This document shows, one piece after another, positions 1-8,566 of a stretch of 64,000 nt of DNA. Numbering within the stretch: position 1 is the stretch's first letter; every line of letters starts with the position of its first letter. Position numbers and translations under genes: made by a program. This DNA is from JBBSGD01 sp038254435 (GTDB taxonomy: Bacteria; Actinomycetota; CADDZG01; WHSQ01). The stretch spans positions 6,842 to 70,841 of the forward strand of contig JBBSGD010000005.1 in assembly GCA_038254435.1 (NCBI GenBank). The letters run 5' to 3'. A model generated the notes under the pieces. The model was not told the origin of the DNA. It saw only the letters and a program-made list of their open reading frames with translations, and made no database searches.

Positions 1-840
1 TTGCAGCTCGGTTCCTTCTCGTTCCAGCCCTCGGAGCTTGCGAAGCTGGCTCTGGTGCTCTTTGCTGCAGATGTCTTTTCGCGCAAGGAAGAGAAGACGC
101 TGCAGGACTTCATGCACACGCTGCTCCCGATGATTCCTGCCTTTGGTTTCATGGCGTTTCTCGTCATGGCTCAGCCGGACATGGGCACTACCCTCGTGCT
201 GGCCTTCATCGTCATGGGCCTGCTCTTCGTGGCGGGCGCGCCGATGCGGTATTTCGTTCCGATGGGAGTTGCCGGTGCCGCCCTGGCATCGTTTGCAGCT
301 TTTCACTCTCCGTACCGGCGCGCCCGCATGCTTGCGTTCCTCAACCCCTGGGCGGACCCTCTGCATACCGGGTACCAGATCATCCAATCGCTCATAGCGC
401 TGGGCTCGGGCGGTTGGCTTGGCGTGGGGCTGGGGGCGAGCCGTCAGAAGTGGTCCTACGTGCCCAACGCCCACACGGACTTCATCTTCTCCATCCTCGG
501 CGAGGAGATGGGTCTGCTCGGGACTATCGTCGTGCTCGGCATGTTTGCATTCCTCGCCTACCTGGGCATCCGCACGGCTCGCAAGGCGCCTGATCGCTTC
601 GGGATGCTGATCGCTTCCGGCGTGACGATCTGGATTGCCATGCAAGCAGTCGTAAACATAGGGGCCGTGTCCGCGGCTTTGCCCGTGACCGGAGTGCCGC
701 TTCCCCTTGTTTCCTTTGGCGGGACTTCGCTCGTCGTAACGCTCGCCGCAGCCGGCCTGCTCGTCAGTGTGGCGCGCCACGAGCCTGTACCGGTGCGCTC
801 CAAGAACGGTGGACGGACCCCCGCGCGCAAGCCGGTCTGA
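1..840 (+). CDS. ftsW: FtsW septal peptidoglycan polymerase, 3' part
   Basis: This is the C-terminal part of a SEDS-family glycosyltransferase, which polymerises lipid II at the septum together with a class B PBP. The reading frame is open to the first base of the window, so the true start lies upstream. The visible 279 residues hold about seven membrane segments, the FQPSELAK motif near the start, PDMGTT around residue 60, and the conserved end PLVSFGGTSL. It lies directly upstream of murG in a division cluster, which favours FtsW over RodA. The family is about 370-400 residues, so roughly a quarter is missing. This is a window-edge effect, not a broken gene. Confidence 0.9.
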   Translation: MQLGSFSFQPSELAKLALVLFAADVFSRKEEKTLQDFMHTLLPMIPAFGFMAFLVMAQPDMGTTLVLAFIVMGLLFVAGAPMRYFVPMGVAGAALASFAAFHSPYRRARMLAFLNPWADPLHTGYQIIQSLIALGSGGWLGVGLGASRQKWSYVPNAHTDFIFSILGEEMGLLGTIVVLGMFAFLAYLGIRTARKAPDRFGMLIASGVTIWIAMQAVVNIGAVSAALPVTGVPLPLVSFGGTSLVVTLAAAGLLVSVARHEPVPVRSKNGGRTPARKPV

Positions 841-849
841 GGAAGCAGC

Positions 850-1944
850 GTGAGGGTGGTGATCGCTGGAGGCGGAACCGCGGGACACGTCAACCCGGCT
901 CTTGCGTTGGCGGAGAACCTGGGCTCGGATGAGGTCTCGTTCGTCGGCACGCCGGCAGGAGCCGAGACTCGTCTGGTGCCCGGCGCAGGCTGGCCGCTCG
1001 AGACCATCGACGTGCGCGGCTTCGACAGGGCGCGCCCGACCAGCATCTTCGCGACTGGGGGACGAGCCGTTGGCGCCGTCACGGAGTCGCGCCGGCTGCT
1101 TCGTCGCCTGCGTCCCTCGGTAGTCGTAGGCATGGGAGGCTACGTGAGCCTTCCCGTCTGCATCGCTGCGCGCATGCTGCGCATACCGGTAGTCATCCAC
1201 GAGCAGAACATCGTGCTCGGCCTCGCCAATCGTGTCTGTCGCAGGCTGGCTCGCCGGGTGGCGGTGTCCTATGAGGAGACGCTTGCGCAAGCAGGGCCGC
1301 GCGGCGTCTGTGTCGGGAACCCGGTGAGGGCTTCTGTTCTGAATGCCGATCTCGAAGCACTGCGCGCCGAGTCTCTGTCCCGCTTCGGCCTCGAGCAGTC
1401 GCGCAAGACGCTGCTCGTGTTCGGCGGAAGTCTCGGTGCGCAGCGCATCAATGAAGCATCCTTGGGTTTGAACGAGATCTGGGCCCGGCGCGACGACGTC
1501 CAGGTACTTCACATCGCGGGGGCTGCCGGGTACAGGAGCCTCCACGATCTCGCCGGACGGCGCGAACGAGTGAACCTCTTGCACCGCGTTATCGAGTACG
1601 CGGATCCGATGGTGATTGCCTATGCGGCCGCCGACCTCGTCCTGTGCCGGGGCGGGGCAACCACAATTGCGGAGCTTGGCGTCACGGGTCTTCCTGCCAT
1701 CATCGTTCCGTATCCGCACCATCGCGACCGGCAGCAGGAGCGACAGGCGCGTGTTCTCGAGCGAGCCGGCGCAGCCCGGGTGCTGATGGACTCGGATGTG
1801 ACCGCCGCGCGCGTCGGCCAGACGGCGGCAGAGCTTCTCGACGACGAGGCCGAGCTCGCCATGATGAGCGCGGCTCAGCGCGCCCTGGCGCGGCCCCAGG
1901 CCGGGCGTCTGCTTGCAGGGATCGTGCGCAAGGCGGCAGCTTGA
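850..1944 (+). CDS. murG: MurG, lipid II synthase
   Basis: UDP-N-acetylglucosamine--N-acetylmuramyl-(pentapeptide) pyrophosphoryl-undecaprenol GlcNAc transferase, a GT28 family enzyme at the cytoplasmic membrane face that converts lipid I to lipid II. The N-terminal GGGTAGHVNPALALAE loop is textbook MurG. HEQN appears near residue 118, FGGSLGA near 195, and the UDP-GlcNAc-binding segment CRGGATTIAELG near 265. The GTG start is 10 bp after the ftsW stop, with GAGGAAG as a ribosome binding site. At 364 residues it matches the family length. The stop overlaps the TTG start of murC by 4 bp, so translation is probably coupled. Confidence 0.95.
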   Translation: MRVVIAGGGTAGHVNPALALAENLGSDEVSFVGTPAGAETRLVPGAGWPLETIDVRGFDRARPTSIFATGGRAVGAVTESRRLLRRLRPSVVVGMGGYVSLPVCIAARMLRIPVVIHEQNIVLGLANRVCRRLARRVAVSYEETLAQAGPRGVCVGNPVRASVLNADLEALRAESLSRFGLEQSRKTLLVFGGSLGAQRINEASLGLNEIWARRDDVQVLHIAGAAGYRSLHDLAGRRERVNLLHRVIEYADPMVIAYAAADLVLCRGGATTIAELGVTGLPAIIVPYPHHRDRQQERQARVLERAGAARVLMDSDVTAARVGQTAAELLDDEAELAMMSAAQRALARPQAGRLLAGIVRKAAA

Positions 1945-1964
1945 ACCGTGCGCAAGGCGGCAGC
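1924..1964 (+). repeat. 17-bp direct repeat at murG/murC junction
   Basis: GTGCGCAAGGCGGCAGC occurs at 1924-1940 and again, without mismatch, at 1948-1964, a 24-bp period. The first copy encodes the last MurG residues. The second lies within the first MurC codons in a different frame. It looks like a small tandem duplication that set the present murG stop and murC start. Confidence 0.8.
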
Positions 1965-3344
1965 GCGAACATCCTCACCTCGACGCGCGTCCACTTCGTG
2001 GGCATAGGCGGGGCGGGGATGTCGGCCATAGCTAAGGTCCTTCTCGAGCGTGGGATCGAGATTTCGGGCTCCGATCTGAAGCGGTCGCGCGCGGCCACGA
2101 CTCTGGAGGCGATGGGGGCGGATGTTCACATCGGCCACGCGGCCGCCAACGTCGCGGGTGCCGGCGTTGTCGTCGTGTCGAGTGCCATCCCCGAACGCAA
2201 TCCGGAGCTCGCCGCGGCGCGTGCCCGAGGGCTGCACGTCGTCCACCGCGGCCAAGCTCTGGCAGACCTCCTCGCGGACAGTCGCTCCATAGTCGTCGCC
2301 GGGACGCACGGCAAGACGACGACTACCTCGATGATCGTTTCCGTTCTGCGTTCTGCCGGCCTCGATCCCACGTACCTTGTAGGGGGCGGGCTCAACGATT
2401 CCGGCACCAACGGGCGCTTCGGGCGCGACGAGTGGGCGGTCGCCGAATCGGACGAGAGCGACGGGTCCTTCTTGCTGCTCAGCCCGCACGTGGCGGTAGT
2501 CACGAACGTGGAGCTCGACCACGTCGACTACTGGGGCTCGTCGAGGGAGTACCACAAGGGCTTTGCCCGTTTCCTCGAGCGCGTAGATCCCGGTGGGGTG
2601 ATTGTGGCGCCCGCCCAAGATGAAGAGCTCTTGTCTACGGCCAGAGCGAGCAAGGCGACAGTGCTCACGTTCGGTTTTGCCGAGGACGCGGATGTGCGCG
2701 CGGACGACATCGAGCTGGCCGAGGGAGCGGTGTTCGTTCTCGAGCATGCCGGCCGCCGCCACGGCGTCCATCTTGGTGTTCCCGGGCTCTACAACGTCGC
2801 CAACGCGCTGGCGGCGGCCGGGGCAGCTACCGCTGCGGGCGTGGGCCTGTCCGACATAGCTCGCGGGCTCGATCTCTACACCGGGGTGGAACGCCGCTTC
2901 CAAAGGCGCGGCGAGGCGCGCGGGGTGACGGTGGTCGACGACTACGCGCACAATCCCACCAAGGTGCGCTCGGTGCTCGGTGCCGCGCGCAACGGCCCGT
3001 GGAGACGCGTCGTGGCGGTCTTCCAGCCGCATCGCTACTCGCGCACACTCGCCTTTGAAAGCGATTTCGGCGGTGCGTTCGAGGACGCCGACAGAATCGT
3101 AGTGACCGACGTCTACGGCGCGGGTGAAGAACCGATTCCCGGAGTAACCGGCAAGGTAGTTGCCGATGCGGTGTGCGCGTCGTGGCCCGGGCGCAGAGTC
3201 GCGTACCTACCCCACCGCGCCGAGTTGATCGACTATCTCGTGCGCAGCGCGGACACCGGCGACGTTCTACTCACGCTTGGGGCCGGTGACATCACGTCGG
3301 TGGGCGACGAGGTGCTCGCCCGTTTGAACGGAGCGGGGTTGTGA
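1941..3344 (+). CDS. murC: MurC, UDP-N-acetylmuramate--L-alanine ligase
   Basis: ATP-dependent ligase adding L-Ala to UDP-MurNAc in the cytoplasm. The N-terminal nucleotide-sugar domain has HFVGIGGAGMSAIAKV, the Mur ligase P-loop AGTHGKTTTTS is near residue 120, and the C-terminal domain has DDYAHNPTKV and FQPHRYSRT. The frame is open much further upstream inside murG, but TTG at 1941 is preferred. It gives 467 residues (usual 450-490) and a TTGA overlap with the murG stop, and no standard start lies between it and the first conserved residues. The first residues (LNRAQGGSAN) come from a 17-bp duplication at the junction. GTGA overlaps the next gene, murB. Confidence 0.93.
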   Translation: MNRAQGGSANILTSTRVHFVGIGGAGMSAIAKVLLERGIEISGSDLKRSRAATTLEAMGADVHIGHAAANVAGAGVVVVSSAIPERNPELAAARARGLHVVHRGQALADLLADSRSIVVAGTHGKTTTTSMIVSVLRSAGLDPTYLVGGGLNDSGTNGRFGRDEWAVAESDESDGSFLLLSPHVAVVTNVELDHVDYWGSSREYHKGFARFLERVDPGGVIVAPAQDEELLSTARASKATVLTFGFAEDADVRADDIELAEGAVFVLEHAGRRHGVHLGVPGLYNVANALAAAGAATAAGVGLSDIARGLDLYTGVERRFQRRGEARGVTVVDDYAHNPTKVRSVLGAARNGPWRRVVAVFQPHRYSRTLAFESDFGGAFEDADRIVVTDVYGAGEEPIPGVTGKVVADAVCASWPGRRVAYLPHRAELIDYLVRSADTGDVLLTLGAGDITSVGDEVLARLNGAGL

Positions 3345-4315
3345 GCTCCCCGGTGCCAGAGCTGGCACGGCTTCTGCGGACGAGCCTGGCCGGGCGGGTC
3401 GAGGAGGCTTACTCGCTGGCCCGGCACACGACGTATAGGCTCGGCGGTCCCGCCGCCCTGTATGTCGAGGCGGACGGCGCAGACGATCTCGCGGTCCTCG
3501 GGCAGGTGCTGAAGAGCTTCGAGGGTCGCGCCGAGGTGCCGCTCCTAGCCCTGGGACGCGGGTCGAACACGGTGATCTCGGACGAGGGCTGGCCGGGCGT
3601 CGTGGTGCGGCTCGGCCCGGGCTTCTCGTGGATCGACGCTCTTGCCTCCGGGCCCGGGTTGAGAGCGGGCGGCGGCACGTCCCTTCCGCAAGTCGCCAAC
3701 TGGGCGGCGCGGCGACGCCTCGCCGGTCTCGAGTTCCTCGTCGCGGTCCCCGGTTCGGTCGGCGGCGCCGTGCGGATGAACGCGGGAGCCCATGGGGGCG
3801 AGATCGCAGACACCCTGGCGCAGGTCATCGTTTACGACCTCGGTGAGCTGCGCGCACGGCATAGGGAGTCCTCGCAGCTCGACTTGTCCTACCGGCACTC
3901 CAATCTCGCCGCGCACCATGTCGTGATCGAGGCCCGCTTTGCCATGAGAATCGACGATGAGGCGGCTATAAGAGGACGTATGAAGGACTACCGGAGCCAC
4001 CGAGCCGCAACGCAGCCTCCCGCGGTGCAAAACGCGGGCAGCACCTTCAAGAATCCCCCCGGGGATTCGGCAGGGCGGCTCGTCGAAGCGGCCGGGCTCA
4101 AGGGCTTTCGAGTGGGCGGCGCGTGGGTGTCGACGATGCACGCGAACTTCTTCATGACCGAAGCGGGGGCCCGCGCTCAGGACGTCTACGACCTCGTTCA
4201 CGAGGTCAAGCGGCGTGTGGCGCAGCGCTTTGGGGTGGAGCTCACTCCCGAGGTGCGCTTCGCCGGCCGTTTCGAATCGGACATCCGGCCCCGGCAGGGG
4301 AGCTCCCCCCGATGA
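3341..4315 (+). CDS. murB: MurB, UDP-N-acetylenolpyruvoylglucosamine reductase
   Basis: FAD/NADPH-dependent enzyme making UDP-MurNAc, the MurC substrate. FAD-binding motifs are visible: LGRGSNTVISDEG near residue 75 and GSVGGAVRMNAGAHGGE near 140. NAGSTFKNP near 230 carries the catalytic Ser proton donor, and ELTPEVRFAG near the end carries the catalytic Glu. The length of 324 is normal. GTG overlaps the murC stop, and the murB stop TGA overlaps the ATG of ftsQ, so murG-murC-murB-ftsQ read as a translationally coupled chain. Confidence 0.94.
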   Translation: MSSPVPELARLLRTSLAGRVEEAYSLARHTTYRLGGPAALYVEADGADDLAVLGQVLKSFEGRAEVPLLALGRGSNTVISDEGWPGVVVRLGPGFSWIDALASGPGLRAGGGTSLPQVANWAARRRLAGLEFLVAVPGSVGGAVRMNAGAHGGEIADTLAQVIVYDLGELRARHRESSQLDLSYRHSNLAAHHVVIEARFAMRIDDEAAIRGRMKDYRSHRAATQPPAVQNAGSTFKNPPGDSAGRLVEAAGLKGFRVGGAWVSTMHANFFMTEAGARAQDVYDLVHEVKRRVAQRFGVELTPEVRFAGRFESDIRPRQGSSPR

Positions 4316-5136
4316 GCAGGGTGGCCGAACGCGTGCGCACCGATCCTCGCATCTCGCGCCGCCGCCAGGCGGTCGAGCGCACCCGCCGCCGCAGGATGTT
4401 GACGCGGGTAATCATCGTTGCATCGCTGCTGCTCGGAGCGTGGGGCATCTTCTTCTCTCCGCTTCTGGGTGTGCGCAACGTCCACGTGACCGGCACCCGC
4501 CACGTAAGCGACGCGGACATCATGCATGTAACCGGGCTCGGGCCGCGCGACAACCTGCTGTTGCTGTCCACGGGACGAGTAGCTCAGAAGGTGGAGACGT
4601 TGCCGTGGGTGAAGTCGGCGGCCGTCGACCGCAAGCTGCCCGGCACAGTGCGCGTGCGCGTGGTCGAACGCCGCCCCGCGATGGTGCTGTCGCTGGGGGC
4701 CGCCTCCTGGACCGTGGACGCGGAGGCCAACGTGCTTACCGCAGGACGCACGAGCAAGCAGCTCCCGGTGCTCGGCGGCCTCACCTTGCGGCACGTGGTG
4801 GTGGGGGAGCGGCTCGGGTCCGAAGCTGCGCGCTCCGCCCTGGCGGTATACCGTTCGCTCGAGCCCCAGACAAGGAGCCGCGTAGCCGGCGTGTTCGCTC
4901 CAACCATCGAACGCACCACCTTGTCGCTGCGGAACGGGATCGCAGTGAGGTTCGGGGCGCCCGAGGAGCTCCGAGCCAAGAGCCGTGTGCTGGCCGCCCT
5001 GATGAAGCAGCTGAAGGCCACCAGCTTCACGCCTTCGTACATCGACGTGAGGGTGCCGAGCAACCCCGCGGTGGCGAATGCTCCCGCCGCTCCTGCGGGG
5101 GACGGCGCGCCCCCCGGGCCCTCTCCCGCTACCTGA
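4312..5136 (+). CDS. ftsQ: FtsQ/DivIB, divisome POTRA protein
   Basis: Bitopic membrane protein of the divisome that links FtsW/FtsI to FtsL/FtsB. A strongly basic cytoplasmic tail (RISRRRQAVERTRRRR) precedes one transmembrane helix (about residues 30-46). After it comes a POTRA domain beginning LGVRNVHVTGTRHVSDAD and an FtsQ beta domain, ending in a Pro/Ala-rich tail. The frame extends upstream inside murB, but ATG 4312, in ATGA overlap with the murB stop, gives 274 residues, normal for the family. No ftsA follows; membrane tethering of FtsZ here is probably by SepF. Confidence 0.9.
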   Translation: MSRVAERVRTDPRISRRRQAVERTRRRRMLTRVIIVASLLLGAWGIFFSPLLGVRNVHVTGTRHVSDADIMHVTGLGPRDNLLLLSTGRVAQKVETLPWVKSAAVDRKLPGTVRVRVVERRPAMVLSLGAASWTVDAEANVLTAGRTSKQLPVLGGLTLRHVVVGERLGSEAARSALAVYRSLEPQTRSRVAGVFAPTIERTTLSLRNGIAVRFGAPEELRAKSRVLAALMKQLKATSFTPSYIDVRVPSNPAVANAPAAPAGDGAPPGPSPAT

Positions 5137-5204
5137 GCCCAGGCACCCTAGCCGCCTGCACCGTGGCGGTGCTTGCCACGCGCAGCGCCACTCGAGGTTG
5201 CCCC

Positions 5205-5233
5205 TTGACGCATCGCCTGCCGCTGGCTATATT
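5205..5233 (+). promoter_or_regulatory. Housekeeping-type promoter for ftsZ
   Basis: TTGACG at 5205-5210 and TATATT at 5228-5233 are separated by exactly 17 bp. This is the best sigma-70-type promoter in this part of the window. It lies in the 246-bp gap between ftsQ and ftsZ and would give a leader of about 140 nt, allowing ftsZ to be expressed above the upstream mur genes. Confidence 0.7.
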
Positions 5234-5266
5234 CCTCAACCATAGCTACAGGTTGACATAACTATA

Positions 5267-5289
5267 AGGCTCACCTGAAGGTTGAGCCT
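5267..5289 (+). promoter_or_regulatory. Hairpin in the ftsZ leader
   Basis: Inverted repeat AGGCTCA (5267-5273) / TGAGCCT (5283-5289) with a 9-nt loop lies in the predicted ftsZ leader. A GGTTGA hexamer recurs just upstream (5251) and inside the loop/arm (5280). It may be an RNA stem or a DNA operator; the sequence alone does not tell which. Confidence 0.4.
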
Positions 5290-5382
5290 CACGACGCGGG
5301 TCCGCTGAGCAGCCAAGACGGCAACGCGGGAGGTTTTCATCCTCGCTCTCGAGTCCGAGATTAGGGTACGAAAGGAGGTCGC

Positions 5383-6495
5383 GTGGCTACAGGTCCCCAG
5401 AATTATCTTGCGGTAATCAAGGTGGTGGGCATCGGTGGGGGCGGCGTCAACGCCGTGAACCGCATGATCGAGGTAGGCCTCAAAGGCGTCGAATTCATCG
5501 CCGTCAACACGGATGCGCAGGCGCTGCTGATGTCGGATGCCGATGTGAAGCTGGACATAGGAAGGGAGCTCACGCGCGGCCTGGGGGCGGGAGCTAACCC
5601 CGAGGTCGGCCGCCATGCCGCGGAGGAGCACCGCGACGAGATCGAAGAGATGCTCAAGGGCGCAGACATGGTCTTCATCACGGCAGGCAAGGGGGGTGGA
5701 ACCGGCACGGGCGGCGCCCCCATCGTTGCCGAGATAGCCAAGTCCGTCGGAGCTCTCACGATCGGCGTGGTGACGCGGCCGTTCACCTTCGAGGGGCGCC
5801 AGCGCGCCAGCAAGGCCGACGACGGTATCTCCGCTCTCAAGAACAAGGTCGACACGCTGATAGTCATCCCCAACGACCGTTTGCTCGATGTTACCGACGA
5901 CACCACTTCCGTGCTCGAGGCCTTTCGGATGGCGGACGAGGTGCTCTTGCAGGGCGTGCAGGGAATAACAGATCTCATCACCACGCCGGGGCTCATCAAC
6001 CTCGACTTCGCGGACGTCAAGGCGGTGATGACCGACGCCGGCTCTTCTCTCATGGGTATCGGCCAGGCGCGCGGCGAGCACCGCGCCGCGGAGGCGGCCA
6101 AGTCGGCGATCTCATCGCCCCTCCTCGAGGCGTCGATCGACGGCGCGCGCGGGGTGTTGCTCAACATTGCGGGCGGTTCGGACCTCGGCCTCTTCGAGGT
6201 CAACGAGGCAGCCGGCATCATCGCGCAGTCGGCTCACCCGGACGCGAACATCATCTTCGGCGCGGTGGTCGATGACACGCTCGGGGACGAGGTGCGGGTC
6301 ACCGTCATCGCTGCGGGCTTCGACCAGACGGGCGCGGGGTCCGGAGAGGCGGTGGTTCGTCCCGAGGACGACATCTTCTCGCTGCGCTCGAGTGAGCGCG
6401 ATCCGGTCTTTGCCGAAGATAAGCAAGATGAGCCGGAACGCCTCGTGTTCGACGCGGACGATCTCGACGTGCCGTCTTTCTTGCGGAACGAATGA
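5383..6495 (+). CDS. ftsZ: FtsZ, tubulin-like division GTPase
   Basis: Forms the Z ring. It has the N-terminal GIGGGGVNAVNRMI loop, the NTDAQAL segment, the tubulin signature GGGTGTGGAP near residue 105, and the T7 loop NLDFADVKAVM near 205 that supplies the catalytic Asp to the next subunit. The C-terminal peptide DLDVPSFLRN is the docking site for SepF/FtsA-type partners. The length of 370 is typical of short actinobacterial forms. GTG 5383 follows an excellent ribosome binding site AAAGGAGG (5371-5378). It has its own promoter, and a strong hairpin follows the stop. Confidence 0.97.
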   Translation: MATGPQNYLAVIKVVGIGGGGVNAVNRMIEVGLKGVEFIAVNTDAQALLMSDADVKLDIGRELTRGLGAGANPEVGRHAAEEHRDEIEEMLKGADMVFITAGKGGGTGTGGAPIVAEIAKSVGALTIGVVTRPFTFEGRQRASKADDGISALKNKVDTLIVIPNDRLLDVTDDTTSVLEAFRMADEVLLQGVQGITDLITTPGLINLDFADVKAVMTDAGSSLMGIGQARGEHRAAEAAKSAISSPLLEASIDGARGVLLNIAGGSDLGLFEVNEAAGIIAQSAHPDANIIFGAVVDDTLGDEVRVTVIAAGFDQTGAGSGEAVVRPEDDIFSLRSSERDPVFAEDKQDEPERLVFDADDLDVPSFLRNE

Positions 6496-6535
6496 CGGCC
6501 GCACCGCGCCGCTAGGCGCTGCCAACGGCTTCCCC

Positions 6536-6566
6536 CGACTGCGGGGCCTCTAAGGCCCCGCAGTCG
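6536..6566 (+). terminator. Strong hairpin downstream of ftsZ
   Basis: GACTGCGGGGCC (6537-6548) and GGCCCCGCAGTC (6554-6565) pair perfectly around TCTAA. C6536-G6566 extends the stem to 13 bp, and T6549-A6553 can close the loop further. There is no U tract, as is common for actinobacterial terminators. It probably limits read-through from ftsZ into pgeF. Confidence 0.7.
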
Positions 6567-6615
6567 CGCAGCGGCATTGTCTGCCGGCACGATTGCCGTC
6601 TGCGAGACTCGTTGC

Positions 6616-7368
6616 ATGGTCGCTTTCCGTCCTTCACTCGAGATCGTGCAGCACGCGGGTGTCCCGCTCTTGACCGATGCCGCGGCGCGCGCGCGAGGAG
6701 TCGCGATCGCCTTCTCGAGTCGGGGCGGGGGCGTCAGCCGGGCGCCTTACGAGTCGCTCAATCTCGGCAAACTTACCGACGACGATCCCGCGGCAGTCGA
6801 CGAGAACCGCAGGCGCTTTGCGGCAGCGGCGGGGCTCGATCTCGGGTCCCTTAGCTGGTGCCGCCAGATCCACTCGGCGCGTGTCGTGGAGGTTCAGCGC
6901 GACGCGTCCGGACCGATGGGTGACGCCGACGCGCTGGTCCTTCGCTCGCCCGGTGCCGCGCTGGTGCTGACTGCGGATTGCGTACCCGTGCTGCTGGCCG
7001 GGGAGGACGGCGTAGCCGCAGTTCACGCGGGGTGGAGGGGGTTGTCGGCGGGCGTCATAGAGGAGGCAGCCGCGCGCCTGCGCTCGGTGTGGGGCGCGTG
7101 GGTAGGGCCCTGTGTGCGCGCCTGCTGCTACGAGGTGGGGGCCGAGGTGGTCGCCGCTTTTAGGGCATCGTCGTTGCCTGTGGAAGGCGCCGACAGAGTG
7201 GATCCGGCCTCGGCTGCCGGTGCAGCACTCGCCCGCGCAGGGGTAACCAACGCGGCAGTAAGCGGTGTCTGCACGGCCTGTGACCCCGGCTACTTCTCCT
7301 ACCGGCGCGACTCGGTGACGGGCCGGCAGGGTGCCGCGATCGCGCTGGCCGGAGCGCAAGGAGCGTGA
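6616..7368 (+). CDS. pgeF: PgeF/YfiH-type multicopper-oxidase-fold enzyme
   Basis: Member of the DUF152 (YfiH, PgeF) family, reported as a peptidoglycan editing factor and as a purine nucleoside phosphorylase/adenosine deaminase-like enzyme. The metal-site pattern is present: CRQIHSARVV near residue 76, LTADCVPVLL near 118, and VHAGWRGLSAGVI near 137. GPCVRACCYEVG lies near 165. ATG 6616 gives 250 residues; a TTG at 6577 would add 13 residues that show no family similarity. Its stop overlaps the GTG of the next gene. Position after ftsZ and before the yggS-type gene is the conserved actinobacterial order. Confidence 0.88.
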   Translation: MVAFRPSLEIVQHAGVPLLTDAAARARGVAIAFSSRGGGVSRAPYESLNLGKLTDDDPAAVDENRRRFAAAAGLDLGSLSWCRQIHSARVVEVQRDASGPMGDADALVLRSPGAALVLTADCVPVLLAGEDGVAAVHAGWRGLSAGVIEEAAARLRSVWGAWVGPCVRACCYEVGAEVVAAFRASSLPVEGADRVDPASAAGAALARAGVTNAAVSGVCTACDPGYFSYRRDSVTGRQGAAIALAGAQGA

Positions 7369-8051
7369 GCGAGTCCATCGCGGCGCGCTGGACGGCGGCT
7401 GCCGAGGCGACGGCAGAAGCAGCCGAGAGAGCGGGGCGCAAACCCGAAGAGGTGACGGTAGTGGCGGTAAGCAAGACGTTCGGAGCGGATGATGCCGCAG
7501 CCGCAGTCGCCGCCGGCGCCACCGATCTCGGCGAGAGCCGCGCTCAAGAGCTGCGGGACAAGTCCCGGCTACTTCGCTCCGGGGTCCGCTGGCACTTCGT
7601 CGGGCCTCTTCAAACGAACAAGGTCCGGCTCGTAGTGGGCGCCGCTCTTATCCATTCGGTGGACAAGATCGAGCTCGCGCAGAGCATCGCGCGCCGGGCC
7701 GAGCGCAGCGGGCTCGTCCAGGGAGTGCTGCTGCAGGTGAACGTCGCCGGACAGGAGCACCAGAGGGGAGTGGTTCCCGGCGGCCTCGAATCGCTGGCGC
7801 AGGAGGCGGTGCAGCTCGACGGGATAGAGGTGCGCGGTCTGATGACGATTCCGCCTAACGGCGACGATCCGAACGGGGTCCGTGCCTGCTACCGCACGCT
7901 CGCCGAGTTGAGCACGCCTCTTGCTCGGATCTGCCCCGGTGCGCACGAGCTGTCGATGGGCATGTCGAGTGACTTTCAAATTGCGATCGAGGAAGGGGCG
8001 ACCATCGTGCGCCTGGGCCGGGCGATCTTCGGAGCCCGGAGCACACGATAA
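7365..8051 (+). CDS. YggS/PLPBP family PLP-binding protein
   Basis: Pyridoxal-phosphate homeostasis protein with an alanine-racemase-like TIM barrel and no known catalytic reaction. The PLP lysine is K37 in VAVSKT. WHFVGPLQTNKVR lies near residue 82 and the phosphate-binding end MGMSSDF...IRLGRAIFG is close to the C terminus. At 228 residues it is full length. GTG overlaps the pgeF stop by 4 bp, so the two are co-translated. This gene sits between pgeF and sepF in many Gram-positive division clusters. Confidence 0.92.
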   Translation: MSESIAARWTAAAEATAEAAERAGRKPEEVTVVAVSKTFGADDAAAAVAAGATDLGESRAQELRDKSRLLRSGVRWHFVGPLQTNKVRLVVGAALIHSVDKIELAQSIARRAERSGLVQGVLLQVNVAGQEHQRGVVPGGLESLAQEAVQLDGIEVRGLMTIPPNGDDPNGVRACYRTLAELSTPLARICPGAHELSMGMSSDFQIAIEEGATIVRLGRAIFGARSTR

Positions 8052-8089
8052 GACGCGGCACGATGCCGCCCGGCGGTTATCCTTCGGCA

Positions 8090-8560
8090 ATGGCAGGCGT
8101 GTGGAGGAAGACACTCATATATCTCGGACTCGTCGAAGACGAGGAGGACGAGTACGTGTACGAGGATCCCGAACCCGAGGACCGGGATCAGCGCAAGCAG
8201 CCGGTGCGCCGTGTGCAGGAGTCCGAGGCTCCCGCGCGGCGCGACTCGGTGGTGCGAGCCATGCCCCAACCGCAGCAGACCGCGGCGTTCCACCTCGTGC
8301 AACCGAGCTCTTTCAACGACGCTCAGGAGGTCGGCGACAAGTTCCGCAACGGTTACTCGGTCCTCATGAACCTTCAGGTGGCGGACGCCGATCTGGGTCG
8401 CCGGCTCGTCGACTTCGCAAGCGGACTGGCGTACGGGCTCGAAGGTTCGATGCAGCCCGTGGCCGAGAAGGTATTCCTCATCACTCCGGCAGGCGTGCAC
8501 GTCTCGGCCGAGGAACGGCGGCGCTTTCTCGAAGAGCGCGGCTTTTTCAACCAGGCCTGA
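8090..8560 (+). CDS. sepF: SepF, FtsZ membrane anchor
   Basis: Cytoplasmic protein that bundles FtsZ and tethers it to the membrane through an N-terminal amphipathic helix. ATG 8090 gives MAGVWRKTLIYLGLVEDEEDEY, matching the family start; an ATG 27 bp upstream adds residues with no counterpart. An acidic/Arg linker (about residues 14-65) precedes the SepF core: VQPSSFNDAQEVGDKF, then NLQVADADLGRRLVDFASGL. That core binds the FtsZ C-terminal peptide. With ftsA absent nearby, it is the likely essential FtsZ anchor. No clear ribosome binding site is visible. Confidence 0.92.
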   Translation: MAGVWRKTLIYLGLVEDEEDEYVYEDPEPEDRDQRKQPVRRVQESEAPARRDSVVRAMPQPQQTAAFHLVQPSSFNDAQEVGDKFRNGYSVLMNLQVADADLGRRLVDFASGLAYGLEGSMQPVAEKVFLITPAGVHVSAEERRRFLEERGFFNQA

Positions 8561-8566
8561 CTGTTC

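Noticed and set aside
1875..3032. A 385-codon minus-strand frame opposite murC
   Set aside because: Shadow of murC; composition typical of antisense reading.
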